A stretch of DNA of 64,000 nucleotides from Pseudomonas sp. ICMP 561 (GCF_002699985.1 NZ_LKBT01000056.1:62001-126000), one strand, 5' to 3'; positions 9,674 to 18,204 are shown, counted from the first letter of the stretch. Notes: generated by a model from the letters alone, not told the origin. Made by a program: numbers and translations.

Positions 9674-10306
9674 ATGGACGCCGCTTTTCAAAAGCTCGCA
9701 CTCAAGATTGGCATCGAGCTACCGGAACGTTTTTCAGCATTGATGGCCATAGCGCAGTCGGACAAAAACACCATGCGCAGTGTTTATGACGTGTTTTTGC
9801 TTGATGCCGAAGAAGCCGAGCGCGAAATTGATGAGTGGCTCGATCCGGCTGATCATGATGGTCGAACGTTCCTGCCTTTCGCGACTAATGGCAGCGGTGA
9901 GCCCTACTGTTTCGTGCGTCTGGCAAATGGGCAGACGGGGATCGCACAAGCACTGCATTTCGGGCAGATGACAAGCCTTGCCCACATCGACATATCGTCG
10001 TGGGTGACAAGCCACTATGTGCGCGCAGCGGCTGACGTGTCCCACCTGAAATATCAAACAGAGATGGGCCCAGTAATCACCCATGAAGTGCAATTACTCC
10101 ATCCAGCATTGCTGCCTAAACACCGTGCGCTACTTGCGGACCTTTTTTCCAGACCCTGTGTGGCCAGGTCATTCAAGGACGGCTCCGAGAGCATTCCCAG
10201 AACAGTGAACGCTTTCATTTCCCAAGAGGAATCGGAGTTGTTACAGGCAAGCCTGGAACAACCAGACCCTATTGAATTCGAAGTACTGCGTGACTGGATG
10301 CGCTGA
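9674..10306 (+). CDS. Hypothetical protein, possibly SUKH-like immunity protein
   Basis: Soluble 210-aa protein. The central LPFATNGSGEPYCFVR segment resembles the conserved strand-turn of SMI1/KNR4 (SUKH) immunity proteins, but the remaining sequence is not diagnostic. The ATG at 9674 is preferred over an in-frame TTG at 9650: AGGA lies 8-9 bases before the ATG. It begins a run of four co-oriented small genes up to 12185 with short gaps, likely one transcription unit. No toxin is adjacent. Confidence 0.6.
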   Translation: MDAAFQKLALKIGIELPERFSALMAIAQSDKNTMRSVYDVFLLDAEEAEREIDEWLDPADHDGRTFLPFATNGSGEPYCFVRLANGQTGIAQALHFGQMTSLAHIDISSWVTSHYVRAAADVSHLKYQTEMGPVITHEVQLLHPALLPKHRALLADLFSRPCVARSFKDGSESIPRTVNAFISQEESELLQASLEQPDPIEFEVLRDWMR

Positions 10307-10344
10307 GTAGGCCTTGCAGTCAGCAGAATCCCAATGGAGTGACC

Positions 10345-10950
10345 ATGAGCGAAAAACAACCCTGCCGGGTGTGCGCAAATTTGATATTGGCAACCACGGC
10401 GGCACGCAACGACGGAATGTGTGTGCCCTGCAAGCGCGGCTATCGGAAAGATATCGAAGACGGGAAACTCCGGGCCGAAGAGCACAAGCGTTACATCGTC
10501 AGCCCGCGAGCGCTGTACTGGACGGCGCTGGTCAACCGCGTCTACAACACACCCGAAGGTTTCTCAGGGCTGGCATTGGCAGAACAGCGCTATTACGCCG
10601 TCAGCGCATTACAGGGCGAGGTCTACAACGGCGGCTTCGATCAGTACTTCGGCAACTCCTCGGGGGAGCACTTCGACATCGCTTGCGCGGGCCTGCTTGA
10701 ACTGGGCGCGACGCAGACACTGGCGCTGCTCGAAGAGGCCAGGCGCCTGCTGTTCGGTACCCAGCCCGTGCCCACCGACAAGGGCTTGCGCCAGTTGAGC
10801 ATGCCCACCTACGCAGACGAGCGAGATCTTGATTGCGAAGCGGCGCTGGATGCCCTCGACAACCAATTTTATAAGGATGCCGAACAACTCGACGACCGCT
10901 TGCTGAAGTACGCCCTTGAGCACGGCTTGTTCGAAAGGGAGGCCGATTGA
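10345..10950 (+). CDS. DUF4375 (DMP19-like) protein with N-terminal Cys pairs
   Basis: Protein of 201 aa. The N-terminus has CRVC and CVPC (about residues 8-32), a likely zinc ribbon. The middle segment LQGEVYNGGFDQYFGNSSGE (about 90-109), followed by a helical region, is the hallmark of the DUF4375/DMP19 family, seen in polymorphic-toxin immunity loci and in a DNA-mimic protein. The ATG at 10345 is preferred over a GTG at 10339 because GGAG ends 5 bases upstream. The stop lies 56 bases before the next start; all four genes here read the same way. Exact role unknown. Confidence 0.75.
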   Translation: MSEKQPCRVCANLILATTAARNDGMCVPCKRGYRKDIEDGKLRAEEHKRYIVSPRALYWTALVNRVYNTPEGFSGLALAEQRYYAVSALQGEVYNGGFDQYFGNSSGEHFDIACAGLLELGATQTLALLEEARRLLFGTQPVPTDKGLRQLSMPTYADERDLDCEAALDALDNQFYKDAEQLDDRLLKYALEHGLFEREAD

Positions 10951-11006
10951 CCATCCGGCCAGATGACAACCCCCACCCAAATCAGCAAACCCAGGCTACG
11001 CCAACC

Positions 11007-11384
11007 ATGAAAAATCACGCACCGTACTACGTGCTGTTTACTGCGATGCTTTCAATGTTTTGCCCAGCCGTCCTGGCAGCATCGTGGCAAATCTGCAGCA
11101 TGGAATTGCGTATTACTGATGTCCTGACAAAACCCTATCCAGCGTTGCAGGCCGAGATCCTCAAGGTAAGCGCAAAGACCGCCACGGTCGTCTGCCCGGA
11201 GCCAGGCTCGACTCTCAAGTTTTTGCCGGAAACGTCAGACTATCAGGCCGTGCTGCCACGCCGAACCTGGCCCAAAAAAGGACAAGTGGTGCGCTTTGAT
11301 TACCGCTACCTGGATGGCACCTGTAAAGGCGAATGGAAGGATTACCCGTGCCGCATCAAACACTACTCACTGCCGAGGCAATGA
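11007..11384 (+). CDS. Small secreted protein, function unknown
   Basis: Protein of 125 aa beginning with a clear signal peptide (hydrophobic YYVLFTAMLSMFCPAVLA, cleavage likely after Ala-Ala near residue 25). The mature part is small and basic with four cysteines (SWQICS, VVCPEP, GTCKGE, YPCRIK), which could form two disulfides in the periplasm. The ATG at 11007 is chosen because it starts directly with the signal peptide; upstream in-frame codons overlap the preceding stop. The ribosome-binding site is weak, suggesting coupling to the upstream gene. No family recognised. Confidence 0.65.
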   Translation: MKNHAPYYVLFTAMLSMFCPAVLAASWQICSMELRITDVLTKPYPALQAEILKVSAKTATVVCPEPGSTLKFLPETSDYQAVLPRRTWPKKGQVVRFDYRYLDGTCKGEWKDYPCRIKHYSLPRQ

Positions 11385-11387
11385 ACG

Positions 11388-12185
11388 TTGAATCATAAAA
11401 AACTACTGGGCTATCTGCCCGACGATCTCGTTGAGCCGATCACCCATGACGTTGCGCGGGTGACTGCATGGGAGATGCTTGGCCCTGAAAAAATCACCCA
11501 TGAGGTACTGACTGCCCAAGTGCTCAAGCGGGTGTTCCTGCGTTGGGATTGTGTGTTGCAGGGCCCACGTGATGACGCCAGCCAACACTACAAAGACCTG
11601 GTGTGCCTGACGATGGCGGCCGTGCTTCATCGTCATGGTTTTTGCGATGAGGCATTGACCCAGACTGCGCTGGAGGCGGTCGACAGGCTTAATGAGCAGG
11701 GCGTGCTGAGCGATACCTTCGAACGCAACAGCGATGCCATCAAGGCGCTGCTGACTTCGCCACCAACCCCCTTGGTACGACGCCCGCCGTTCGACAAAGA
11801 CGTCACGTTCTTGCGAGAGGGCGACGTCTTGTCAGTACAGATCGGCGAATGGTTTTATGCGATCTACGTCCATAGCATCCTGGGTAATCACGAAGCCCCG
11901 GTGGTCGAGATTTACGACTTCGCCTCACGCCAGCGCCCAGAGCCTGAAGACCTCCGGCACTGCAAGGCCAAAGGGCAGCGCTACAATGACGGCACTATGC
12001 GTATCGCACAGCACGCGCCTTATGGACTGCGGGATGTGCCGGACAGGGCCAGACAGTTTCAGATCATCGCCAGCGGCTTTCCCGCGCCCCGTGTTGATCA
12101 TTTACAACCGTCGATTGGTTTGTTCGCCGTAAGCGACCCGTTCACCCTCTTGGAAGATATCCAGCGCGCCTTCGGTCACGATTGA
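11388..12185 (+). CDS. Hypothetical protein, possible immunity-type gene
   Basis: Cytoplasmic protein of 265 aa starting at TTG, 3 bases after the preceding stop, with GAGG 9 bases upstream. An N-terminal helical half (to about 125) is followed by a strand-rich half opening with FLREGDVLSVQIGEWFYAIY, a pattern similar to the barrel-like Imm26 immunity family. The resemblance is weak and the assignment is tentative. It is the last gene of the plus-strand run beginning at 9674 and ends 24 bases before the convergent DUF4303/HEAT gene. Confidence 0.6.
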   Translation: MNHKKLLGYLPDDLVEPITHDVARVTAWEMLGPEKITHEVLTAQVLKRVFLRWDCVLQGPRDDASQHYKDLVCLTMAAVLHRHGFCDEALTQTALEAVDRLNEQGVLSDTFERNSDAIKALLTSPPTPLVRRPPFDKDVTFLREGDVLSVQIGEWFYAIYVHSILGNHEAPVVEIYDFASRQRPEPEDLRHCKAKGQRYNDGTMRIAQHAPYGLRDVPDRARQFQIIASGFPAPRVDHLQPSIGLFAVSDPFTLLEDIQRAFGHD

Positions 12186-12208
12186 AAGCTCCCCGATTGA
12201 ACAGCCTC

Positions 12209-13456
12209 TTAGCGTTGCATCGCCTCCAGGCCAACGCCCGCGACGTAACGCACCTGCTCATCGGTATCCTGTGTTGCCCGACGTAGCGCCTCGATGGCCC
12301 GACGCGCGTCGTCGGGCAGCAAGCCACGGTTATTCAATCCACTCACCGCATGACGACGAATGGCAACGTGGGGTGAAGCCAGGCCGCGCAAGGCTTCGCT
12401 GACATCAGCAGTAGTGGTATCGATTTGGTGGTAGAACTCTTCAAATTTCTCTTCAACCGCAGCCCGAACCTCAGGACGTTGATCAAGCAGACGCTCAAGG
12501 GGCCTGTAATCCAGCACCGGTGGCTGCACGCTCCGCCAGCGGAAACCGTCAAGGTTAGCGCAAATCCCCGCGACAGCGACGTCGGGCGCTTGCTGCATAA
12601 GCCAGTCAAAATCCTGAAGGTAACCCAAGGCCTTCGCGCACCAGTTGCGGGTCGGCTGCTCAGGGGCTTCAATTGCCTGTTGGCGCAGGGCCTGGATCAC
12701 GGGCTCATCAGCAATGCCGGCCAGCCCGAGAATGCGCGCCGCAGGTGTGGGTTCTTTATGCCCGTTGACCTGCTCGATTAGCGCAGCCTGTGCAGGACCG
12801 CCGTTGGCAATCAACCAGCGCTCTGCGTCTTCCCCGGAAACACCATCAAAACGATGCAAGCGGCTGACGTAAAACGCGGCCTGCTCGGCGAGCGGCAAGG
12901 CAGCGACTTCGCGCAGCTGGTTTTCAATGGCCAGTTCGACAGGGAAATTCTCCTCGAACTGCTGGCGCGTCATGCTGCGCTTGGCCAAGGCGATATAGCC
13001 ACCAAAGTCATGAAAAATCACCACGAAGCCGGGCGTCACACCAGGGTGCCCACTGAAATGACGGCCCAACGCCCTGGCGGCACGGCTAACGGTGACCAGA
13101 AAGCGTCGCTCAGCCGCTTGCCATTCGCGCGGACGAAGCCAATTGGCATAGGCTTGCAGCTCATCATCAAGCTGCTTGAACGGCTCAGTCGCGCAGATTT
13201 CCCAATCCCAGCGCCAGTCCGCCGGGTTCCACTTCACCGAACTGAAGCTTTCATCGTCGTCATCAGGGAAGTCTTCGCTGAGCGCCTGCAGGCTGTTTGC
13301 CCCAAAGCTGGGCAGCGACAGAACGCCCTCTTCTTCCCGGTAGCTGGCATGAAACGCTGCGGCGTACACAGGGCTGCCACCTTCATCGAGCAGCGTTTGC
13401 AATGTCTGTCTGGCGGCGTCGAACAGCGCCTGCTCCAGAGCTTTCCAATTCATCAT
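12209..13456 (-). CDS. DUF4303-like protein with C-terminal HEAT-type repeats
   Basis: Soluble protein of 415 aa. Residues ~1-170 resemble DUF4303 (start ALEQALFDAARQTLQTLL, then an acidic DDDDES loop and the WNPADWRWDWE motif), a family often found as immunity or contact-system accessory genes. Residues ~200-415 are alpha-helical repeats ending with HVAIRRHAVSGLNNRGLLP and DTDEQVRYVAGVGLEAMQR, typical of HEAT-like repeats. AGGAC just before the first of two adjacent ATGs supports the start. It runs with the two minus-strand genes upstream (13482, 13985). The toxin it might bind, if any, is not present. Confidence 0.7.
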   Translation of the reverse strand: MMNWKALEQALFDAARQTLQTLLDEGGSPVYAAAFHASYREEEGVLSLPSFGANSLQALSEDFPDDDDESFSSVKWNPADWRWDWEICATEPFKQLDDELQAYANWLRPREWQAAERRFLVTVSRAARALGRHFSGHPGVTPGFVVIFHDFGGYIALAKRSMTRQQFEENFPVELAIENQLREVAALPLAEQAAFYVSRLHRFDGVSGEDAERWLIANGGPAQAALIEQVNGHKEPTPAARILGLAGIADEPVIQALRQQAIEAPEQPTRNWCAKALGYLQDFDWLMQQAPDVAVAGICANLDGFRWRSVQPPVLDYRPLERLLDQRPEVRAAVEEKFEEFYHQIDTTTADVSEALRGLASPHVAIRRHAVSGLNNRGLLPDDARRAIEALRRATQDTDEQVRYVAGVGLEAMQR

Positions 13457-13481
13457 TCAGGTCCTTGCTGACAAAGTGAGT

Positions 13482-13835
13482 TCAGCCCAGCAGGTCGAGC
13501 ATCCCCTCAAGGGTGCTTTCCAGACGGGCCAATTCGATGTGAGTGCCATCGCCATATTCGGCGGTACGCAGCGCACATTCAATAATCACCACAAGCCCCA
13601 GAGGTGCTCGATGGCCGGGGTACTTGCGCAACCTGAGTTCGACACGGGTCGGGCTTAGCCAAGTGCTGCGGTCTGCTGACCACAGAGCATCCTTGAAGCT
13701 AAACACCTCGTTGCCGTTTTGGGTATCGATGATTTGCGGCGGGAATAGCCAGTGCGAGTTGCCTGCCTCCCACGGGGTCGCCTGGACTTGATAGCGACTG
13801 TCGGGAGACAGGGACAGTATTTCGATGTCGCTCAT
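13482..13835 (-). CDS. Hypothetical small protein
   Basis: Soluble 117-aa protein rich in strands and Trp (PWEAGNSHWLFPP, DALWSADRSTWLSPTRVELR), suggesting a small beta-sandwich that may repeat in two halves. AGGAG 8 bases before the ATG gives a good start. It ends 25 bases before the DUF4303/HEAT gene and is probably co-transcribed with it. No family recognised; immunity role is only suggested by context. Confidence 0.6.
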   Translation of the reverse strand: MSDIEILSLSPDSRYQVQATPWEAGNSHWLFPPQIIDTQNGNEVFSFKDALWSADRSTWLSPTRVELRLRKYPGHRAPLGLVVIIECALRTAEYGDGTHIELARLESTLEGMLDLLG

Positions 13836-13984
13836 GAGTGTGCTCCTGCATCTGGGCCGAGGTAACTGGGATCACGGCGTGCTCAGGGAAATGCGTCAGG
13901 CAGGCACTGAAGGACTGCAACCGACCCATTGCAGCCCTTCGCCGAGGACGACAGATGACCAATCTCCATGCGAAAGCTCAAAGA

Positions 13985-14578
13985 CTAATTTTGTTTTTTA
14001 CAGACGTTGTAAACCTGATTCTGGTCCATTGTTTCAACGCGCTGCCCATATCCTGTCATCAGAACGAGCTTGCGCTCTGTGATTCCGGTTGGCTGATAGG
14101 GCTTTCCTTGGGCATCGGTGTGAAGCCGGAAACCGGCTGCTGTCATCTCATCGATCAGCTTTTTTCGTAGGGGGACGTCAATAAGCCCTCTGTTGTTGCC
14201 GGTAGTAAGAAAAACCGGGCGATCAGCCAATAACCACACCGGTTGTGCGCTTACATCACCCTTGAAAATGTACATGCAGTCAATTGAAGCGCTGGTGAAC
14301 TCTGCCTGGCGGAAATAATGGCCTTTCTCATACCCTACAAGGGTGAGTAAGCCTGGTTTGACCAGTGCCAGAGAATCTACCGTATCCAGACCTTCCTTTT
14401 GAACGCCATATTCAAAGTAGGACCATTTCAGAGGAAGCATTCCTGACGGTAAATGCTCCATGTTGAGGTCTTGCTTCATCCGGGCTAAATCTTCGGGTGA
14501 TGAGTAGGGCACTGTACTGCCACAGGCAGCCATCAGCGCTGCGCAGCTTCCGGCTAGTAGCACGTTTAGGAGTTTCAC
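13985..14578 (-). CDS. Putative lipoprotein
   Basis: Protein of 197 aa with an N-terminal lipoprotein signal peptide, lipobox LMAAC with Cys near residue 19, and a Ser at +3. The mature protein is mixed alpha/beta with two ordinary cysteines. GTG at 14578 is preferred over the in-frame GTG at 14584: GGAG is 7 bases before the former and too close to the latter. No family recognised. Periplasmic lipoproteins of this kind are a common form of immunity factor, but no toxin is adjacent. Confidence 0.6.
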   Translation of the reverse strand: MKLLNVLLAGSCAALMAACGSTVPYSSPEDLARMKQDLNMEHLPSGMLPLKWSYFEYGVQKEGLDTVDSLALVKPGLLTLVGYEKGHYFRQAEFTSASIDCMYIFKGDVSAQPVWLLADRPVFLTTGNNRGLIDVPLRKKLIDEMTAAGFRLHTDAQGKPYQPTGITERKLVLMTGYGQRVETMDQNQVYNVCKKQN

Positions 14579-14644
14579 TGTCACTCTCCGCGTGTCGAAA
14601 GGTATAGGTTGGCATTGGCCAACTGAATGAGCGGCCAGATGCTA

Positions 14645-14821
14645 TCAGAACACGGCAGCTTTTATATTCAGAGCCTTCCAGTTCCCCACGTGAGGAATGT
14701 CATTAAAGACCCAATCCGTATTGGTCATAGGCCGCGGGATGCCAGACCTTTGCATCAGATCCACTGCGGCAGCAACGCTTGCCTGATAGTCGCTGATCAA
14801 AATGGCGAGTTGGTTATTCAT
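14645..14821 (-). pseudogene. Short protein resembling the N-terminus of DUF6896-type proteins
   Basis: A 58-codon frame reading MNNQLAILISDYQASVAAAV then DLMQRSGIPRPMTNTDWVFN. The helical start and the GIPRP...W motif recall the first third of DUF6896 proteins, a family met beside polymorphic toxins. The expected His/Gly-rich remainder is missing: the frame ends after HVGNWKALNIKAAVF, consistent with 3' deletion. Its ATG overlaps the stop of the upstream small frame (ATGA). Family link is by eye only. Confidence 0.4.
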
Positions 14822-14949
14822 AGGGTCTCGCTTTTATAAACAAACGGGCGGGTGCCATACGCGCCGATTTGGGTAAACATCGGATTCATCGCCTCGGCGC
14901 AGCGTCCGCGGCTGGCGATTGTTTTCACCGCCCCGAAGCAGCCTTTCAT
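14818..14949 (-). pseudogene. Small frame coupled to the DUF6896-like remnant
   Basis: A 43-codon frame (start ATG at 14949, no Shine-Dalgarno) ending KSETL, whose stop overlaps the next ATG by the ATGA arrangement. This is how the 3' end of a toxin gene often meets its immunity gene, so it may be the surviving tail of a toxin. It lies just beyond the 3' end of the convergently unrelated GNAT gene on the same strand. No toxin fold can be recognised in what remains. Confidence 0.25.
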
Positions 14950-14989
14950 CAACGGCTGAAAGCGGCGACCCGGCTCCTGAGACAGACCG

Positions 14990-15481
14990 TCACGAAAGGG
15001 TTTTCGCCATCTCGGAAGTAGCCGCCCAACCCAGCCCTTCATACACCGGCTTACCGACCATGGTCGCGTGCAGTATCGCAAAACTCAACCCACGTTGAGC
15101 AAACTCCGCTTCAGCCAACTTCATCAGGGCTGAAGCCAGGCCTCGGCGTCGGTGAGAGGGCTCGACGAAAACGTTCAGCACATAGCCGCGCTGATCCACG
15201 GTCGGATGGGACGGATGAGGTGGCCAGTCGATACTCATCAGACCTATCGCCGCCACAGGCTGCTCTGCGTCCATTAGCGCAAAACCGTAGTAGCGGCCAT
15301 CGAACAGGCGCTGGTGCAACCAGGGCCGGAAGTGCTCAGTCATCACCCGCAACACCGATGGATCTTTTCCCGCCTCAAGGAACATCGCTTCACGGTGCAC
15401 ACAAATCATCTCAAGGTCATCGGGTACCAGTCGACGAGCCTTCAAGCCTGAAAAATCGATGTTGCAGGGAATCGCTTTCAT
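14990..15481 (-). CDS. GNAT family N-acetyltransferase
   Basis: Protein of 163 aa with the GNAT fold: the acetyl-CoA-binding V-x(3)-RRRGLASALM loop (about residues 103-117) after the NVFVEP strand, and the C-terminal FAILHATMVGKPVYEGLGW segment typical of small-substrate acetyltransferases. The substrate cannot be read from sequence. The ATG at 15481 is preferred to the GTG 9 bases upstream; AGGTG precedes it. It is a stand-alone gene within the immunity-rich region. Confidence 0.85.
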   Translation of the reverse strand: MKAIPCNIDFSGLKARRLVPDDLEMICVHREAMFLEAGKDPSVLRVMTEHFRPWLHQRLFDGRYYGFALMDAEQPVAAIGLMSIDWPPHPSHPTVDQRGYVLNVFVEPSHRRRGLASALMKLAEAEFAQRGLSFAILHATMVGKPVYEGLGWAATSEMAKTLS

Positions 15482-15716
15482 TGCGTGCACCTGAGCGGAG
15501 CGTCCGATGCTAGAGCGGTCAAGGGGAGAATGTTAGACACAGATTGAATGAAAGCGCGCCATACAGCGGCCGGTTGACCACGCCTATGGCTTGGATATCT
15601 TGATGCTCACTGAGCGCATGGCAACCACGTAGAGTCACTCATAGTTCACATCGCCCGGATGACTTATGATCTGCGTATTCCTCCGCGGACGAGGTCCTCG
15701 CCAAAAAATGTCACGA

Positions 15717-16301
15717 CTAAGGATTGTCTGTATACCCTCCCCGGTTACCAAATTGTTCTGTCGTCGGGTGGGCCGCTCGGTCAATTCGTAGAGGGAGTGG
15801 CTTGTTGAGTGTTGCAAGAGCAAGCAATAGAACACATGTCCACACAACGACCATTGAACGTGTAAATACCTTTATAAGGGTTTTAGCAGCGGGGGCGATT
15901 TTTTCCTTTTTCTTGTCATAGAGAAGTAGCGAGGCGAGGATAACCAGGCATATCGCAGCCAGCCAAACATGTTGGTTCGTGTCATAAGAACACAGATCGT
16001 TCTCACCGCATCTGTGGGCTATGAAGCCCCCTATTAATGACAATGAAGACCAACCGAAACCAATCATCGCCATTATTATTTTCCCCGTGGCATTTCCAAT
16101 GAAGCATATGACCGTACCTGCGAGGCCAAATACCCATATAAAGAAAAAAAGCCCATCGCCTAAGCCGCTCATGGGCCCGCCTGCAGCTTCCGGCTTTAAG
16201 AAAATAACCGAGCCGATGATTGTTATTGCCAATGCGGAAAACATTAATATTCCGCAAAAAAAATCCCAGCGTATTAGGGAGGCTCGAAGTCTCTTGTTCA
16301 T
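15717..16301 (-). CDS. Small inner-membrane protein, unknown function
   Basis: Protein of 194 aa with about five hydrophobic segments (roughly residues 14-35, 50-66, 72-92, 108-126, 148-166) and short charged loops, including a Cys-containing loop HRCGENDLCSYD. AGGAGG upstream of the ATG makes the start secure. Composition is more AT-rich than the flanking housekeeping genes. No family recognised; multi-TM proteins of this size can be immunity proteins for pore-forming or membrane toxins, which is inference only. Confidence 0.65.
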   Translation of the reverse strand: MNKRLRASLIRWDFFCGILMFSALAITIIGSVIFLKPEAAGGPMSGLGDGLFFFIWVFGLAGTVICFIGNATGKIIMAMIGFGWSSLSLIGGFIAHRCGENDLCSYDTNQHVWLAAICLVILASLLLYDKKKEKIAPAAKTLIKVFTRSMVVVWTCVLLLALATLNKPLPLRIDRAAHPTTEQFGNRGGYTDNP

Positions 16302-16362
16302 GAAAGTTTTGCTACCTCCTGGGGAGTTATACTATAGCGCAGTGGATGCTTCAGGCTCATCG

Positions 16363-16671
16363 TTATTTTAAATCAGAAAAATGAGCAAACCTCAGCCTTT
16401 GCTGTGTTTTTTCGATAAGAGTTAAGGAAATCCCCAAAAGCCCCGGTTTCTGTTGAAATACCTGCCTGACATGAACACAACGGTTCCCCTCTATGACACA
16501 GATGTCCTTCATTTGCCTTATCGGACCTGTAGATAATGCCAAAGCGGCTGATAGCTGTGCGAGAGCTGCGCAGGTAATGCGGGGAACCGCCTTGGAAAGG
16601 AGCTGCTTGAGAGAAAAGCGATGAATTAACGACGGGAACGTCTGCTTACCCGAGCGGGCGTTCTTAGCCAT
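16363..16671 (-). CDS. Doubtful small ORF
   Basis: An open frame of ~102 codons with a helical middle and two cysteines, beginning MAKNARSGKQ. It has no clear ribosome-binding site or recognisable family and may be a gene remnant or chance frame. It is listed because nothing else occupies 16302-16737. Confidence 0.2.
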   Translation of the reverse strand: MAKNARSGKQTFPSLIHRFSLKQLLSKAVPRITCAALAQLSAALALSTGPIRQMKDICVIEGNRCVHVRQVFQQKPGLLGISLTLIEKTQQRLRFAHFSDLK

Positions 16672-16737
16672 GAAAGCATCCAAAATCAAGGCCTACATCA
16701 GTGTAGGAAAAACAGGCAATATGAAGGGAGGTTGCAA

Positions 16738-17247
16738 GTGATCTACGAGTGCAATATCGACATCGACTTCAATGGTGCTGTGTTATTTGTCTACCCGCGC
16801 TTGATGGACTTATTCGGAGGGGCGATAGAGGATGGGCAAAATATTCTTGAAGCCTTCACCTCCACGAATAAAGGCGATGAAATTTTAGACCTAGGTTGGG
16901 CGTGGCCTATCATGGGTATTCACGACGGTAGCTATCGCATTCGCTTTTTTATCGACGAGACATTAGAGGTTACCGATAGGAAAGTTTTATTCGAAGACAA
17001 ACATTTTTACTTAAATGTCTGTGATGATTTGTACCTGGCAGATATTGCAGTGTTTTGGGAGTGGGAAACGTACACAGGATGGAAGAAAATCCCCGTGCCC
17101 ATTGGCAAGTACAAAGGAAGCATTGCGGGCGTCCATACACGTGACGAGAACGGGGAAACCTTGTATGGTTTCGATATCCAGTTACACACAATAGCAGAAG
17201 CATTTAATCGAACAGTAGAACCGAGATCAGACTCTCGCCTTGTGTAA
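16738..17247 (+). CDS. Hypothetical protein, probable immunity-type gene
   Basis: Soluble acidic protein of 169 aa, starting at GTG with GGGAGG 7 bases upstream. It is strand-rich with many aromatic residues (VFWEWETYTGWKKIPVPIGK near residue 110) and ends in a polar tail. It precedes the Imm11-family gene by 61 bases on the same strand. Its size, acidity, low GC and location fit a polymorphic-toxin immunity protein. The family was not recognised. Confidence 0.6.
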   Translation: MIYECNIDIDFNGAVLFVYPRLMDLFGGAIEDGQNILEAFTSTNKGDEILDLGWAWPIMGIHDGSYRIRFFIDETLEVTDRKVLFEDKHFYLNVCDDLYLADIAVFWEWETYTGWKKIPVPIGKYKGSIAGVHTRDENGETLYGFDIQLHTIAEAFNRTVEPRSDSRLV

Positions 17248-17308
17248 GTTAGCGAGGGTTCGAAAATGAAGAATATGCCTTTAAGACTATTGCTGGGAAA
17301 CTGATGTG

Positions 17309-17938
17309 ATGAGCGCAAATTTTTACGTACTTGAGTATGAAAGCGATGATGAGGGCTGCCCGATATTTCTGGAAGGTGTGGCAAACGCCGACTGGGAATG
17401 GACAATATACGACCCCTACCCCTATAAATTCACCATTACAAAGAACCATGAATTCAGGGTAACGGATAAAGACGTGAAGGTTCTAGACCTGGACTATTCC
17501 GGCTCCCCTACAAACCTTGTCTCACAGCAATTTCTAAATGTTTGCGACACATTAGGGGCGCAATATCGCTCCGTGCCAGTAAAGGTATTTCTGTCAAATG
17601 GCGCAGAGACAGATAAGGATTATTTCTATTTTTTGAGCGCCCAATGGGAATCACTGCTTGATGAATCCAAATCTGAATACAGCCTGGAACTAGATATGGA
17701 GAGCGGGAAACCAACGACCAACAAATTCTACCCAAAAGAAAATTGCTACAATTGGATAAGTGAATTCATAACCAAAGACAATATAGAAGCAGATATTTTC
17801 TGGTGTTCTGAGTTAATGGAGCTCGTGTGCAGTAAACGCTTTGTAGACGAGGCAGCTCGGTGCGGTTTGAAAGGCTTACGTTTCGTTCCTCTAGATGAGG
17901 AGTACCGGTACGATCCGTGGGACGAAATTCCAGGGTGA
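17309..17938 (+). CDS. Imm11 (DUF1629) family immunity protein
   Basis: Acidic soluble protein of 209 aa with the N-terminal FYVLEYESDDEGCPIFLEG opening, the later SQQFLNVCDTL helix, and the C-terminal MELVCSKRFVDEAARCGLKG followed by a short tail. This pattern is typical of Imm11 proteins, which protect against toxins of polymorphic toxin systems. The ATG at 17309 (after a GTG at 17306) is the likely start. No partner toxin gene is nearby. AT content is higher than in core genes, a sign of transfer. Confidence 0.8.
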   Translation: MSANFYVLEYESDDEGCPIFLEGVANADWEWTIYDPYPYKFTITKNHEFRVTDKDVKVLDLDYSGSPTNLVSQQFLNVCDTLGAQYRSVPVKVFLSNGAETDKDYFYFLSAQWESLLDESKSEYSLELDMESGKPTTNKFYPKENCYNWISEFITKDNIEADIFWCSELMELVCSKRFVDEAARCGLKGLRFVPLDEEYRYDPWDEIPG

Positions 17939-18204
17939 CGGTTTACCTCTCTGGGTATGTGCTCTGGTAGTCGTGATTTATCCGGTGTCCCCCAGAAACA
18001 AAGGCCCCATACCATCGCGTGCTTGGCATCGAGCATCGCAGTGTCCGTCAACTCATCTTGCCGCGAGATCTCCTGACTTCGCAGGGCATCAAACCCCGCC
18101 TGACTCGCCAGCCACCACGTCAGGCCAAAGTGGAAATCAGATTCGTATGCCTCGGCGCAAACACTCACAACCGCCAACACCATCCCAAGCGTGAACAATT
18201 TCAA
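17939..18204 (-). pseudogene. 5' fragment of a secreted protein gene
   Basis: Begins with a signal peptide (MKLFTLGMVLAVVSVCAEA) and continues YESDFHFGLTWWLASQAGF, then DELTDTAMLDAKHAMVWGLC. The conserved, domain-like character stops around 17935, where the frame runs into the antisense of the Imm11 gene and becomes low-quality Ser/Arg/Lys-rich sequence. The start of the protein is thus probably real but its 3' part has been replaced. The DFH-F-TWWLA pattern resembles secreted His-rich hydrolase-like proteins (DUF6765-like); it could be the remnant of a toxin or effector. Confidence 0.5.

Noticed and set aside
14627..14839. Plus-strand small frame
   Set aside because: No ribosome-binding site or family; opposite a coupled minus-strand frame with better features.
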